A DNA stretch of 64,000 bases. It comes from Alviniconcha marisindica. Taxonomy: Eukaryota > Mollusca > Gastropoda > Provannidae. The stretch lies in the NCBI GenBank assembly GCA_018857735.1, contig JABMCL010003147.1, positions 745,001-809,000 of the forward strand, given 5' to 3'. Under the pieces are notes generated by a model. That model did no database searches. It worked only from the letters and a program-made list of their open reading frames with translations, and had not been told where the DNA came from. A program made the translations under genes and the position numbers. Below, one piece after another: positions 45,856 through 57,699 of the stretch. Every line of letters starts with the position of its first letter. Position 1 is the first letter of the stretch.

Positions 45856-48800
45856 AGAAAGCCAGAAGTGACGCACCGCTGACGAAACCAGCGGAAGACA
45901 GCCACCGCAAAGACCACGACGCACGTGCAACACGCTCCACCGTCACATTCAAAGAAACTGACCAGGTCAAGGTCGGGCCCCCTCCCGGCGAGCGGACCAG
46001 CTCAGTGGGCAGGTCCCAGAGCCTGCAGGCAGAGCGGGACTCCGCCGCCTCCGTCGCTTCCGTCGCCTACACCCCGTTCGAGAGACGACCGTCGCAGGCC
46101 GCAAAGAAAGAGAAAGACATTTCCGCTCTCGTCAGCGAAAAGGTGCAGGCTGCCTTGAGCGAGAAGCTGTTGCAGACAGCCCCTGCCAGCGCCGAGAGCA
46201 GGGACAAGCCTCTCGGGCAGAAGGTGGACAAGGCGCAAGGCTCCTCGCTGCGCTCACATTCGGAGGCAGAGAGAAAGGAGCGGGAGTCTGACTTGTCCGC
46301 TCTCGTCAAAGAGAAAGTGCAGGCGGCGTTGAGTGAGAAGATTCACGTGGCCCCAGCTCAGCCGGGCAAAGACAGCTCTTCGGAACTCCGGCAGGAAAAG
46401 TCTGCAGTGACCGCAGCATTACAGAGATCAGAGAAAAAGCCGGTGATATCTGCGGTCACGGTCTCGGACTCTAAGAGGACGCCAGGTTCCAGAGCCAGCA
46501 GCAGGTCCTGGGAGGACACTCTGAGAGGTCCCAACGCCAGCCCCCCAGTCCCCAAGACCTCTCACAAAGCAGCCGTCAAGTCCGCTGCCCTCTCTACGGA
46601 CAAAAACGCCAAGCGGGAAGAACCTGGACGAAGCCCTGTCAGCCAAAAAGGAGACGACCAGGTGCTTCCTAACGAATCGGACAGCAAGTCCTGGGATGCG
46701 GCTGAGGATGGTCGGAGTCGTGCCGCAGGTTTAGCGGACAGACAGAATCCGCCCGAAGCCAAAGACGCGACAGACTCACCGAGGCGACCGTCAAGTCCTT
46801 TCCGCAGAGAGAGGGGCCAGTTGCAGCGACCGTCCAGCCCGCTGCAGTCCAGGAGCCTCCAGAAGGACCGCACAGCTCCCAGCCCCATCCAGCCCGGGAG
46901 CGGCGAGGTGACAGGGAGGCGACCCTCCAGCCCTCTGCTCAGATCGCCCTCCAGCCCTCGGCTTAGGTCGCCGTCCAGCCCACTTCAGCCCCACAGCGGC
47001 GGCCACGACAAGCGGCCGGCCAGTCCCTTCCAGTCCATCAGCGCCCAGCACAACCGCCGGGCCTCCAGCCCCTTCCTGTCCGAGGGTCCGCCGCTGGACA
47101 GGCGAGCGGCCAGTCCTCTGCCGGCGCCCGTCAGACCGCAGATCAGACGGCCGTCCAGTCCCTTCCTGTCGGAGGGCAGCAGCCGACGAGTCGCCAGTCC
47201 GTTACAGAGTCAGGTCGGCCAGCGAGACAAGGGGCCGGCCAGCCCGCTGCTGTCAGGGGACCTTCCTCAGCAGCCCCAGCTCACCGCTCGCTCCTTTCAG
47301 CCCGTCATCAGGAAGGAGGAGAAGCGGCTGTCCGCTCTGTCCCAGCAGCAGCAGCAGCCTAGAGAGCAGCCGGAGGCGTCGAAAGGGTTCGTCGTCGTTG
47401 CGACAAAGAAGAGGGACGCTTCACCTGCGAGAGTGCCAGAACAGGTGCAGGAGAAGAAGCCGCCCTGTCAAAGCAGCGAATCTCAGGTGATTTTGACGGA
47501 ATTTTCTGCCCGGCAAGCTCAGCCTGTCGCCACCAAGCTACTGACGGACGAGACCAAGCGGGGAAGTGAAACGGACAGGAACTCAGCCTCTCCAGCTGTA
47601 GACCTTCCATCTGAATTGCAGCGAGATTCCTCTGTTGAGGAGTCCACGAAGAAGCCGGAAAAGCAGAACACCTCCGTGACCCGCAAGGAGAGCTTCAACT
47701 GGGACCTGCTCAACAAAGTGAAGGCGAGGCTCAGCTCCAGAAGCGAGAGTCTCAGCTCGGAAGAAAAATACCAAGCGGCCATTCGCGCCAGGACTTCGCT
47801 CTCGTCCTCCTCGGACAGCCTCGACAACGACGCTAAAAAGATCGCTGAAGTCAAAGGCGAGGAGAAGTCCGCTGACGACAGAAGAGTCCTACAGCCTGCA
47901 GTGGACGTGGCGAAATCCACAGAGCAGCGAAAACCCACCGAGCCTCTCCACACTGTCCAGCCTGTCCAGACTGCCGACCAGCGACGAGCGAGTGAACCCA
48001 GATACAAGGAGGTCAGGGAGCTCGCACGCAACACTCCAGCAAGGAAGGACGACCCCGAGCTGAAGGAGTCGCCGACAGGAGCTGCCAAGGGGGACCAGCA
48101 GCAGCCTCTGTCCGACTTTCAGAGACTCGACAAGGGCCTGAAGCCCTCAGTGTCCAAGAGCCGAGTCAGCACTCTAGCCGACAAGTTCGCCGTGGCGGAC
48201 AGCGGCAGCGAGACGCCAGGCTCGCAGCTGAAGAATTTCGCGGTCGGCTCGAAGCAAAGCAAACCCGTGAGGAAAACCGAGTCGTTCAAAGCGAGTCCGC
48301 GAGCGGAGAACTCGGAGGCGGGTCCGAAGAGTCGTCTGCCGCGTCGCGCCGAATCGCTGAACGCTCACGATTCTCAGAGGAGGCCGGTGGTTGTGAAAAA
48401 ACAAGTCTCTCCTGTCGCTGAAGTGGAGGCGCGGACGCAGGGAGACGGCCAGACTCCACGCGCTCAAGACCTCCGCAGAGTCGCAGACTCGTCAGAAGCC
48501 AAAGCTTCCTTCAAAGACTCTAACGCTTCGCGAGCCAAGGTCCGGGCCGTGGAGGTGGAACGCTCAGGTGGCACCGGCACGCCGCCAGAAGCTGAAGGCG
48601 TGAGAGCCGAGGATGACAAGGCGACCGCTGGAGCCTCCACTCCGGCCATGACCAAGGACCACCCGGCAGCGGTCACGTCTTCGGCGCCTCAGCCCAGCAG
48701 CATCCCAGCGGCGAAGAAAGTGCCCGGTTCCGCAGCCATGGAGCAGGCCTTCTCGGCTCTGCTGGACGACATCGAGACCTTCAGTGCCTCAGAGGGCACG

Positions 48801-49190
48801 GGGTCCGACCTTGACCTCAGCGACTGCGACGAGACTCTGGTCGACAAACCTCCGTCCGCTTCGGCGGGCGCCCTCAAGGACAGCGGACCGTCCCTCAAGG
48901 ACAATAACGGCAACTCCATCAAGGACACTATTGGTGTGGCCAAGGACACCAACTCCAAGGACGCGGCGAGTGTTTCCGCGTCAGCCGTCAAGAGGAGCAA
49001 CTCTTTGAACAGGGGGAGTAACGCAGTGCCTCTGGTCCCAGTGGCGGAAGTGGTGGAGTACCGGGCCCTGACGACGGAGCGGAAAGAGGATGGACCGGTA
49101 GCCGCAATGACCAAAGAGGACAGCGGCATTGGTATGGGTGCAGGCGACCTCGACGACATCGATACAGCTGCACCCGAGTCCACTAAAGCG
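45856..49190 (+). CDS. Large internal exon of a Ser/Pro-rich, probably disordered scaffold-like protein
   Basis: A 3,335-bp open exon without microsatellites, unlike all surrounding sequence. The acceptor is a pyrimidine-rich TTCCTGTTTGTTGTGTTGCAG ending at 45855. The donor is GCG|GTGAGTG at 49190. The frame enters in phase 1 and leaves in phase 0, giving 1,111 whole codons, so neither start nor stop is here; the GTG at 46005 is not a start. Two copies of SALVxEKVQAALSEK (46125-46166 and 46299-46340) may be helical. At 46779-47262 about eleven [R/K]xxSP[F/L] motifs resemble basophilic plus proline-directed kinase sites. At about 47690 is a basic segment (ESFNWDLLNKVKARL). At 48738-48790 MEQAFSALLDDIETF resembles an LD motif, followed by an acidic stretch. 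Family not recognised. A cytoskeletal or adhesion adaptor is a guess. Confidence 0.85.
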
Positions 49191-49253
<63 letters not shown>

Positions 49254-49291
49254 GTGTGTGAGTCAGTCTGTGCGTGCCTCTGTGTGTGTGC

Positions 49292-49362
<71 letters not shown>

Positions 49363-49365
49363 TGT
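49191..49365. repeat. (GT)n/(GCGT)n beginning at the donor site
   Basis: The repeat starts with the intron itself, GTGAGTGTGTG. Read-through would add Val/Cys alternation and a stop at 49388, so it is intronic. Confidence 0.95.
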
Positions 49366-50282
49366 TTAAAAGAACACTATACGAATAACGCGACAGTTGA
49401 TGTGCATTTAAACAGAACAAAGCAACGAGTCAGCCAACCAAACATCCGACCGACCCGTCGACCAGAAGAGAAACACTCCTCTGGTTTTATTTCAAGTGCA
49501 TTTCTGCATTCTCCGTCTTACTCAGCGCGCAAAACAAACACGCAGCTGACAGGCGGCGCGCTGCAGGGCCCACGGTGAGCCCGCTGTCCCAGCTTCGGAA
49601 CCCGCTGGAGGAATGCGCCCACAAGACACTGTGGGAACCTGCAGGGGTTCGTGTCCAGGGGGAACTGACCTCTCGCCTTCAACCAGACAAGCGGAGTAAA
49701 AAACAACGTCTTCGAACTGCAAAGACCCAAGGCGCTTGACTGATCATTGATTTGGGAAACAGCACGGGTTCGTGCTTTGCTCGCATTAATGATCACGGTA
49801 CCTGGACAGCCCGCGGGCTTGTTGTTTAAGGAGGTGTGTCTGTACGCAGGCGCTGATTGGCTGCATTGTCAGTGTGATGGCGACGAGGTCAGTTAACTGA
49901 AACCTAGCACGCAGAATGGGTCCCGGTGCACTATTCCCAGTCGGGTGTGTGTAGGGCGGAGGCCTCTGAAGACGGCATGCAGCAGAGGGGTTAGTTGTAT
50001 GCAGGGTGAGAGCAAACAAGTGCACGACAGAATACAGAGTTAAATCTGCAATTGAGCTTTGGCTGTAAACGAAGGAATGGACGTAAAAGAAGGAAAGAAT
50101 CGATGAGCGCGCGGACACATACACACAAGCATGCATACAACACGTATACACACACGCATACACATACAAACACATACACACACACGCTCGCGCACACACC
50201 TACACCTACACGTATACACGCACGCGCATAAACACATATACACCCATCCACCCACCGCGCACCCCCACACACTCGCTTGCAC
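49366..50282. other. Intronic or intergenic; nothing recognised
   Basis: Moderately complex sequence, with CA-rich sequence from 50120. No exon could be defended. Confidence 0.4.
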
Positions 50283-50315
<33 letters not shown>

Positions 50316-50347
50316 GAAGAAGAGAGAGAGAGAGAGAGAGAGAGAGA
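50283..50347. repeat. (GA)n microsatellite
   Basis: Interrupted GA. Confidence 0.94.
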
Positions 50348-50789
50348 ACAAAAAAACCTCAAGTGTGGAGTTATCAGTGAGAGGAAAGTGATGGCTGAAC
50401 TGGGGACCGAGTGGCAGGGTTAAGTGCACTGGCGTGGCGCCACCCGCGACTCCGCACTCCTGAGACGGCAAAACACTCCCACCGACACTCCTCGCAGAGC
50501 TTTGTACGTCAGGTGAAGAGTGTTTGTAAAACAGTCACAGTTTTATCGGCTTAGTTGACTGGCTTTCTACACGTTCCTCAAACCGCAAAGCCATGTTGGT
50601 GCACTGGATTTGAAAACGGGGAAAAAAAAAGCTAACTGTTCCACTTTGTGAACACTGCAAACAGACCGGTGGTTGAGTACTGATAGTGACTTTTCCCTTG
50701 CCCATCGTCTTCTGCAGGTTCGTCAAGACGGGACAGGCTCGTTTATGGTCATCGCCGTCTAAAGAGAACACAGAACAGCAATAAATCAA

Positions 50790-50791
<2 letters not shown>

Positions 50792-50882
<91 letters not shown>

Positions 50883-50919
50883 GAGAGAGGAGAGAAAAGA
50901 GAGAGAGAGACACACACAC

Positions 50920-51002
<83 letters not shown>
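50792..51002. repeat. (TA)n-(GA)n-(CA)n compound microsatellite
   Basis: TA 50792-50838, GA to about 50910, CA to 51002. Confidence 0.97.
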
Positions 51003-51003
<1 letters not shown>

Positions 51004-51785
51004 GAACAACGAAAACCAGCCGTGTGTTCTGGACACAATCTATGGAGTGTTTTTGTATTAATTGCCGCTCCCAGTAATTGCGTTGGACTCTTTCAACCGC
51101 TACTCTCTGCCGGCGGGGGTCATACCCCTTTTTGTCGCAGCGAATGGGTGGGGGTGGGGTGGGGTGGGGGGAGTGTTCTCGGAGGGACTCGGATCGAAAA
51201 GAAGAAGAAGAAGGAAAAGAAGGACGGACAGGCTGAAAAAGACTCCAAAACAAAACACACAAAGACAACAACCAAAAAGTCAACCAACAAAAACCACAAA
51301 AACAAAAAACAAAAATCAACAACAACAACTACAACGACAACAATGAAATTTAAGAAGAAAGGGGGGGGGGTGGGGAGGGGGGGGGGGGGGGGGGGGTTAG
51401 CTCACTGGTTGCAACATGATGGTGTCTTATTCAAACAGCAAACATGGCATTTGATGGTCGTGCGGTGCTGACGGTTTTGTAAACTGCACTACTGGATGAG
51501 CACTACTCTGTTTTTGAGTCTGTCAGTATAAATAACTGATTTATTACTAATCAAACCGCCATATTCATCTTTCGATTACTTTGCTTTTATATATATACAT
51601 AGTATTTTCCCCAATTCTTTAGATAGCCACCCGAACGCCATGTCATTCCGTTTGTCAGTCCTGACACTTGTTTCACGAGTTTATCGGTGCCCAGAAATAA
51701 CGCAGCTATCTGATCAGTGGGCCGGTCTGAATTAACTGGAATCACGCACCGCACTGTCGGTACCGCCACCCTCTGATTTATTACC
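51003..51785. other. No gene recognised; purine and poly-G tracts
   Basis: A-rich sequence 51190-51360 and G runs 51361-51397. No supported frame. Confidence 0.45.
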
Positions 51786-52200
51786 CACCCGGTCATCCAT
51801 TCAGCCAGCCATTCGGCCACCAACCCATTCATCCACCTACCCATCCATTCACCCACCTACTCATTCTCCCATTTACCCAGCCATGCACCCATTAGCCCAC
51901 CTACCCATCCGTTCATCCACCTACCCATCCATTCACCCACCTACCCATCCATTCATCCACTTACCCATCCATTCACCCACTACCCATCCATTCACCCACC
52001 TAACCATTCACCCACCTACCCATTCTCCCATCTACCTACCCATTCACTCATTGGCCCACCTACTCATCCATTCATCCACCTGCACCTCCATTCACCCACC
52101 CTATCCATTCAACCACCCTCCCAGCCACCCACCCATCCAGTCACCCACCTACCCATCTATCCATATCCACCCCCGCCCATCCATCCTTTCGCCCATCGAC
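51786..52200 (+). repeat. Degenerate CATCCATTCACCCACCTACC tandem array
   Basis: Irregular 12-24 bp units made of CATCC, ATTC and ACCTACC. The plus frames are open (His/Pro/Ser) only because of repetition. Confidence 0.9.
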
Positions 52201-52261
52201 CCACCCAGGGGCAAGGGCTTGGCGGCCTCGTCGTATCGGCGGCAACCTGTTGACTTTCTCA

Positions 52262-52570
52262 TAAATCTCCTGATCCTGCCTTTGAGGACACCCTGCTGGC
52301 CACCCGTAGATAAGCTGACCATCGGGTCTCGGACCGCTGGTCGCCCGCTCGCATACCCCTCTGTAACGCTGCCGGGCTGGTCTGGCGGCTGTTGTATGGC
52401 GGTGGTAGACTTTTCAAAATCTCCTGATCCTGCTTTAGGACACCCTGCTGGCCACCGTAGATAAGCTCCTGGGCTCGGAGCTGGTCGCCCGCTCGCATAC
52501 CCCTCTGTAACGCTGCCGTCGTCTGGCGATGTTGCTGGATGGCGGTGGTAGCATCGCTTCAAAATCTCGC
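52262..52570 (+). repeat. Tandem duplication, ~150-bp period
   Basis: Both copies contain ATCTCCTGATCCTGC, GACACCCTGCTGGCCA and CGCTCGCATACCCCTCTGTA. The second has small deletions. Confidence 0.88.
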
Positions 52571-52755
52571 TTCTCTGCTAGCGTTACACAGCTTGCAGTT
52601 TTGTACTGATTAGAGGCATCCTCCTCTTGGTTGCTTTGAACAAGAACAGACCTGACAGTTACAGATCATAGAAAAACTATGATGTTAATTGCGTCCAGCA
52701 AAACCATTTGGAGTTTTTTTCCAGTATAAGCAGCATCCGCAACAACAGGAGCACA

Positions 52756-52936
52756 CATAGTTCAGGAGCTGTGTGAGAGTCGAGGTGGCCGTCCTGGGCT
52801 GTCCGTCCTAACGAGCCTTCTGGTTTCCGTGGACGTAAAGCTATTATTCAACCATGCTTCGGCATCGGTCTCAGCTTGTCCCTAATATGTCAACCGACAT
52901 CCGAGGACATTAAAGAACACTACCTACCTACCTACT
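52756..52936 (+). mobile_element. Short retroelement T
   Basis: Full-length, ends in (CTAC)n, flanked by AACAGGAGCACA (52744-52755 and 52937-52948). Confidence 0.88.
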
Positions 52937-52948
52937 AACAGGAGCACA

Positions 52949-53063
52949 GAGCTCAGGAGCTGTGTGAAAGTCGAGGTGGACGTCCTGGGCGTCCGTCCCT
53001 AATAGTCTCTACTGTCTCTGTGGTCGTAAAGCAACATGGAAGAAGAAGAAGAAGAAGAAGAAG
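52949..53063 (+). mobile_element. Short retroelement variant inserted next to T
   Basis: GAGCTCAGGAGCTGTGTGAA to GTAAAGCAACATGG plus (AAG)n. AGGAGCAC flanks it (52940-52947 and 53064-53071), overlapping the duplication of the preceding element. Confidence 0.78.
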
Positions 53064-53071
53064 AGGAGCAC

Positions 53072-54112
53072 CAGCCAAATCAAGATAGTGTGGGATTAAA
53101 TGGCCGTACTCAAGTTTCCTGAAGTCAGCGCCGCGTTCAGTGCGAGGCAGAGCCGACACGGGACACGGTGCGCGGTGACACGGTGACCCCGAAAGGAGGG
53201 CGGCGAGACAGAAGCACCGCGGATTACTCGCCGCCCTGCCGTGTTAGCGAAGACAGCGTCTCTGGTCTTAGTGCCGGAGACCTCTAATTTGAGCGGCCGA
53301 GGGCGCCGGCGTCACGCCCGATCCCCGAGGCCGGAGGGTGCATGGCGCTCAGTCCAGTGGGGTAGCACTGTCCGCTGTCCACCGTCCTCCGCTCGGGACA
53401 GCCCCACGGGACACCGCCGTTACTGTCCCTGTCCCTCTTCTCGCGTCCAGCGTGTGTGGCCAGTCGCGGCCCGTGGACGGGTAGATATCACACCCGTGCT
53501 TCGGCGGTCTACGACAGACACCCGGGAGTTCTGAACGTTTGAATCTTTGGTCAGGAGGGACGGAACGGGATGGAGAAAACGATCAGTCGGAGTGTTTGTG
53601 TGTGAACTAGTTGAGAGTGGGGGGGAAAAAAGTCGTTTTCCTCCCCTCTTCTTCTTCAAACGACTGTGTCTTTTCGACATCTGCATGTGGTAGATCCGAG
53701 GAAATGAGATGCGTATAATCGGCAGATGATCGTTTTGTGACATGAGTGTTTAACACAATTAAGTCCGCCTGGGTTGTCGTCTAAGCCCGCCGGTGTTTTT
53801 GTGATTAAAAACAGAGGAGATCGTGGACATAACAATTTCTTATGATGTGAAGTAGACAGGAGACGTCTCCGAGGAGTCGATTCGTGGAGCATGACTAGCG
53901 AGCTACTCGTAGACAAGATCCACTGACAACTGAAAATGTCCACAGAAATGGTAAGATGACTTCGCATGTTTTTTGGTCCAATGCTTCCTGAAAAGGGGCA
54001 CACCAAAGTTGTCAGGAGATGAAAACCGTTCATTCCCTCATTCGGTGGACTTGGTGTGACGTGAGTGTTGCTTGCCAGATGTCGAGACGATAAACGAGGT
54101 GGACACCGCCAC
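53072..54112. other. No gene recognised
   Basis: GC-rich first half, mixed second half. Frames on both strands lack supporting features. Confidence 0.4.
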
Positions 54113-54905
54113 CTGTCGCTTCTCTGTTTCTGTAGTGTGAACTTTCTCTGTTTCTGTAGTGTGAACATTCTCTGTTTCTGCAGTGTGAACTTTCTCGGTT
54201 TCTGTAGTGTGAACTTTCTCTGTTTCTGTAGTGTGAATTTTCTCTGTTTCTGTAGTGTGAACTTTCTCTGTTTCTGTAGTGTGAACAAGGTTTCACAACG
54301 CTGCTCTGTGTTGTGGCCTGACCTGGCTTCACTGCCTCTCTGGTGTGAACAGGCTTCATTGCCCATTTGATGTGAACAGGCTTTACTTCCCAGGTGGTGT
54401 GAACAGGCTTCATTTCCACTCTGGTGTGAACAGGCTTTATTTCCACTCTGGTGTGAACAGGCTCCGCGTGGTTTCTCCGCCACTGTGGCGTGAACAGGCT
54501 TCACATGGCTTCACTGCCTCTGTGGTGTGAACCGGTTTCACATGACTTCACTGCCACATGGCTTTACTACCACTTTGGTGTGAACAGTCTTCACATGGCT
54601 TCACTGTCACTTTGGTGTGAACAGTCTTCACATGGCTTCACTGTCACTGTGGTGTGAACAGTCTCCACATGGCTTCACTGTCACTTTGGTGTGAACAGGC
54701 CTCACGTGGCTTCACTGCTACCCTAGTGTGAACAGGCTTCACTTTAACGGTAGTGTGAACACGTTTCACATGGCTTTACTGCCACTCTGGTGTGAACAGT
54801 CTTCACAGGGCTTCACTGTCACTCTGGTGTATTCAGGTTTCACATGGCTTCACTGTCGATGTGATCCTCCTGCTGCCGCTTCGTGCAGTGTGAACAGATT
54901 TCAGG
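54113..54905 (-). repeat. 24-bp array and adjoining GTGTGAACAGGCTTCAC repeats
   Basis: At 54113-54290 the 24-bp unit GTGAACTTTCTCTGTTTCTG plus TAGT repeats about seven times. To 54905 irregular 27-42 bp units share GTGTGAACAG and CTTCACATGGCTTCACTG. The minus frame of 282 codons (53656-54504) has an ATG, but most of it is 8-residue FTLQKQRK or KPVHT-type repetition. A lineage-specific coding repeat cannot be excluded. Confidence 0.8.
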
Positions 54906-55108
54906 TCGCGTTATGTTGAATGTCGCCTTGAGCAAAGGTGGGCCGTTACACTGAGTCTGGCAACGGCTTATGTGATGCAGCTTTCTCATTGTAGCGGATT
55001 GAGGCTCGTCAGCTGTAATTTGGGTTTAGGCTGCCACACCCCCTCAGTCGTTGGTCTTTCTTGGCGTGGAAAATCGTAACATTTTGAAAAGCATACAGAC
55101 TGCTGCTG

Positions 55109-55236
<128 letters not shown>

Positions 55237-55774
55237 GTTTTCTGGGTATCATCAAGTCACTGCTGTTTTATTCAGCACACTGGACTTCTGGTGGTTCGGT
55301 TTTGTCTGCGGGCTGTCGTTCACAACACTCTTTTCTTCTCTCCTCCTCTGTGAAGGTATGAAGCCGGCCCATTCTCAAAGTTTTGCAGCTCGTTGTTTAA
55401 AAGTTCACGTGAACTCAGTGTTTGAGCTGCGGTTTCCTTGTCTTTGAACCGAATTCCACAAGTTAAGTACTGTGTAGTGCGTCAGGGAATCCGTACATCT
55501 GACACCAACTTCAAAAAAATGGCCGCTCAGGCATTTCCGTCTTTGTTGACTGACTCCTTGCTAGAGGTTCTGATCAGTACAACCCAGATTCCTTATGCGT
55601 CCGTCTAAACAGCTGTTCCGCTGTATGGTAGAGTGCCCAGCCTGGCATACGAGTCTTGAAAAAGGTGCAGATTAGCGGACAGAATACAAGACGGGGAAAA
55701 AAGAAGAAGAGGGGGGGGGGGGGGGGAGGGTTGGGAGAAGAAATGCCCTTGTGGTGAAGAGTCAAACACATAAA

Positions 55775-55888
55775 AAAAGGTTCAAGAGAACGCTATTTAT
55801 TACGACAAAACATTTTGTCGTAATAAATAGCCTTCTTTTGACCTCTTTAAAGTGTTTGGATCTTGTTTTAGAACGCTAGAAGTCATTT
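55775..55888. repeat. R3 repeat folded into a hairpin
   Basis: A perfect 19-bp stem (GCTATTTATTACGACAAAA at 55792-55810 and its complement at 55813-55831) has the 2-nt loop CA. Flanks extend the symmetry imperfectly (GGTTCAAGAGAAC versus GGTCAAAAGAAG). From 55832 the minus strand reads back into R3 (AACAAGATCCAAACAC, CTAGCGTTCT). Confidence 0.85.
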
Positions 55889-57048
55889 TTGTTTCATAAA
55901 AAAAAGGGCCTCGTGAAGGACAAGATATTCTTGCTTTGACTGCAGACCTTTTCCAGCTGGCCGACACCTGACCCGTATGCCATTTTTTTCATTGAAAAGT
56001 AAGGTTTGCATGGCGCCTTGCGCTCATGTACAATGTCCACGTGGTTAAAGACGGATTGCACTGAGTGGCGGAACTTCTTGCATTAAGCCTAAGCATCGTC
56101 TCATGACATGGCGCAGCAAGCTGTTTTGACACGGATACAAGAGAGTTCGTACAAGACACACAAGGACGATTTCAGAATCGCATTAACTGGGAACTTTAAA
56201 GAACCGCAAGTTACATACTGTTCAGTGCACGAGGGTAAGTGTGTACGCATCAACACCAATATGTCCGTGTTGCCAGGAGCCGTAATAATTTTGATGTTCG
56301 CGTGTCACAACCCCATGGGTTTTATGGCAAATGAAATGTTCGTGTCCTTGTACGACAAGCAATCAGTCAAACAGAACCGAAATGCTTGAGCAAAGGCTTT
56401 CCAATTTAGTCCTTAATGGTTAGCAATTGAATTTTAACGTCCCGTCAGCTGCACAGGGCCACATGGAAACACGCGCCCTTTCTGCACGTGCTGTGGAATT
56501 TGGTTCAGGGACAAGTTCAGGTTCGCCTGCTTACAAAACGGTGTCGCCCGGCTCACCCGAATCAAGATGCGATCAGTATAATTATGTCGCAGTGTACAAA
56601 ATACGTGACGGTCAACTTAAGCAAATCGTGTGGGCCACAAAAAGTTGATCCCGTTTCTGCTACATCACGTTTCAATTAACTGGCATCCACCAAGGGTCTC
56701 CAGTCTGTCTTGGAATCTCCGCTTGCGTGAGCTGCCTGTAGAGAAACAATAAACAGAAGGAGTTCATTGGCGATTGAAACACGCCACACGACCACTAACA
56801 AGAAGGAAAGGCCTGAGTGGTCCTGTGTCGCTTTAGAGAACATGCGGTTGCTTGGTTCAGCTCACACTTCAAGCCTCGCTTTCCGGCACCCTTCCTGCAA
56901 ACTTTGCCGTAACTGATCGGTTACGCCAGTGAAGGGACACGTCTTATCTCCATGCATCTGTCTCCTGAAATCGCCTATACCAGTCTCACGCTGTCAGCGC
57001 CTATGTAAACTTTGCGAAACGTTTGAATAGTGAATCTATGAATAAACC
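55889..57048. other. No firm gene; one ATG-started frame of 93 codons
   Basis: The plus frame 56108-56389 starts with ATG (MAQQAVLTRIQESSYK) and has non-repetitive composition, but no known motif. A second-type tail fragment lies at 56425-56466 and a D1 fragment at 56863-57000. Confidence 0.3.
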
Positions 57049-57365
57049 ATACAACCATGTACCCAGTTTACCGTGTCACTTTGTTCGAAGACACACACTT
57101 AGGGTGCATGTGTGTTTAGCTATAACCTGCCCCCTGCACTTTTGGCAGAATGACCGGGATCTGTTACGGACTACTGCGGTAACACGTGGGGCAGGGGCGG
57201 GGAGGGGGTGTGGTGGGGTGGGGCGGAATACCGAAATGAGAGTCAGCACAGAAAGTCGACCCTGGAGCAGAAAGTTCTCCCGCCGGAGCTGCCGGGACTC
57301 GATCCTGCGACCTTTCGATCGCTGACGAGTTCGGCGCTCTGACCACTGCACTGTCCCCGCTCGTG
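57049..57365 (-). mobile_element. tRNA-derived SINE, family B, copy 2
   Basis: Minus-strand head with A-box region TGCAGTGGTCAGAGCG (plus 57335-57350) and B box GGATCGAGTCCC (57294-57305). Body CCAGGGTCGACTTTC. G-rich stretch at 57188-57230 in place of the pure G run of copy 1. End GTTTACCGTG..ATGGTTGTAT. Confidence 0.82.
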
Positions 57366-57615
57366 TGCTGCTGAACAGTACTCACTGACGTCCCGCTCCC
57401 AGCGGACCGAGCGGCGGGAGCAGTGCCCCCCTGACCCAGTGCCCGCTGTTTGTTGTGGGGCGGAAAGCAGCTGCAAGTACCCCCCCCCCCCCTCCCCCGT
57501 GTGTCGCCGCTGTCGTGGTTCCGCCGCTTTGTTGACCCTCCGTGTTGACACCGCCTGCAGCAGTGGACGGCGCACGGCACGCAGCGCACCAGGAGAGTGC
57601 TGTCGGGGAGCAGTT

Positions 57616-57699
57616 GTGTTCACTTGCTGTGCTCTGTACCTTTGTGTTCACTTGCTGTGCTGTGTACCTTTGTGTTCACTTGCTGTGCTGTGTACCTTT
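57616..57699 (+). repeat. 28-bp tandem repeat, 3 copies
   Basis: Unit GTGTTCACTTGCTGTGCTGT plus GTACCTTT. Confidence 0.9.

Noticed and set aside
46005..46007. GTG as translation start of the large frame
   Set aside because: The frame is open upstream to a good splice acceptor at 45855, and GTG starts are rare in animals.
49191..49388. C-terminal extension of the large exon
   Set aside because: It would encode Val/Cys alternation from (GT)n. A consensus donor GTGAGTG lies exactly before it.
53656..54504. 282-codon minus-strand frame with ATG
   Set aside because: Dominated by 24-bp and irregular tandem units. The unique C-terminal part has no recognisable domain. Kept only as a note under the repeat.
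56108..56389. 93-codon ATG frame
   Set aside because: Plausible composition but no recognisable family and no context. Noted as unassigned only.
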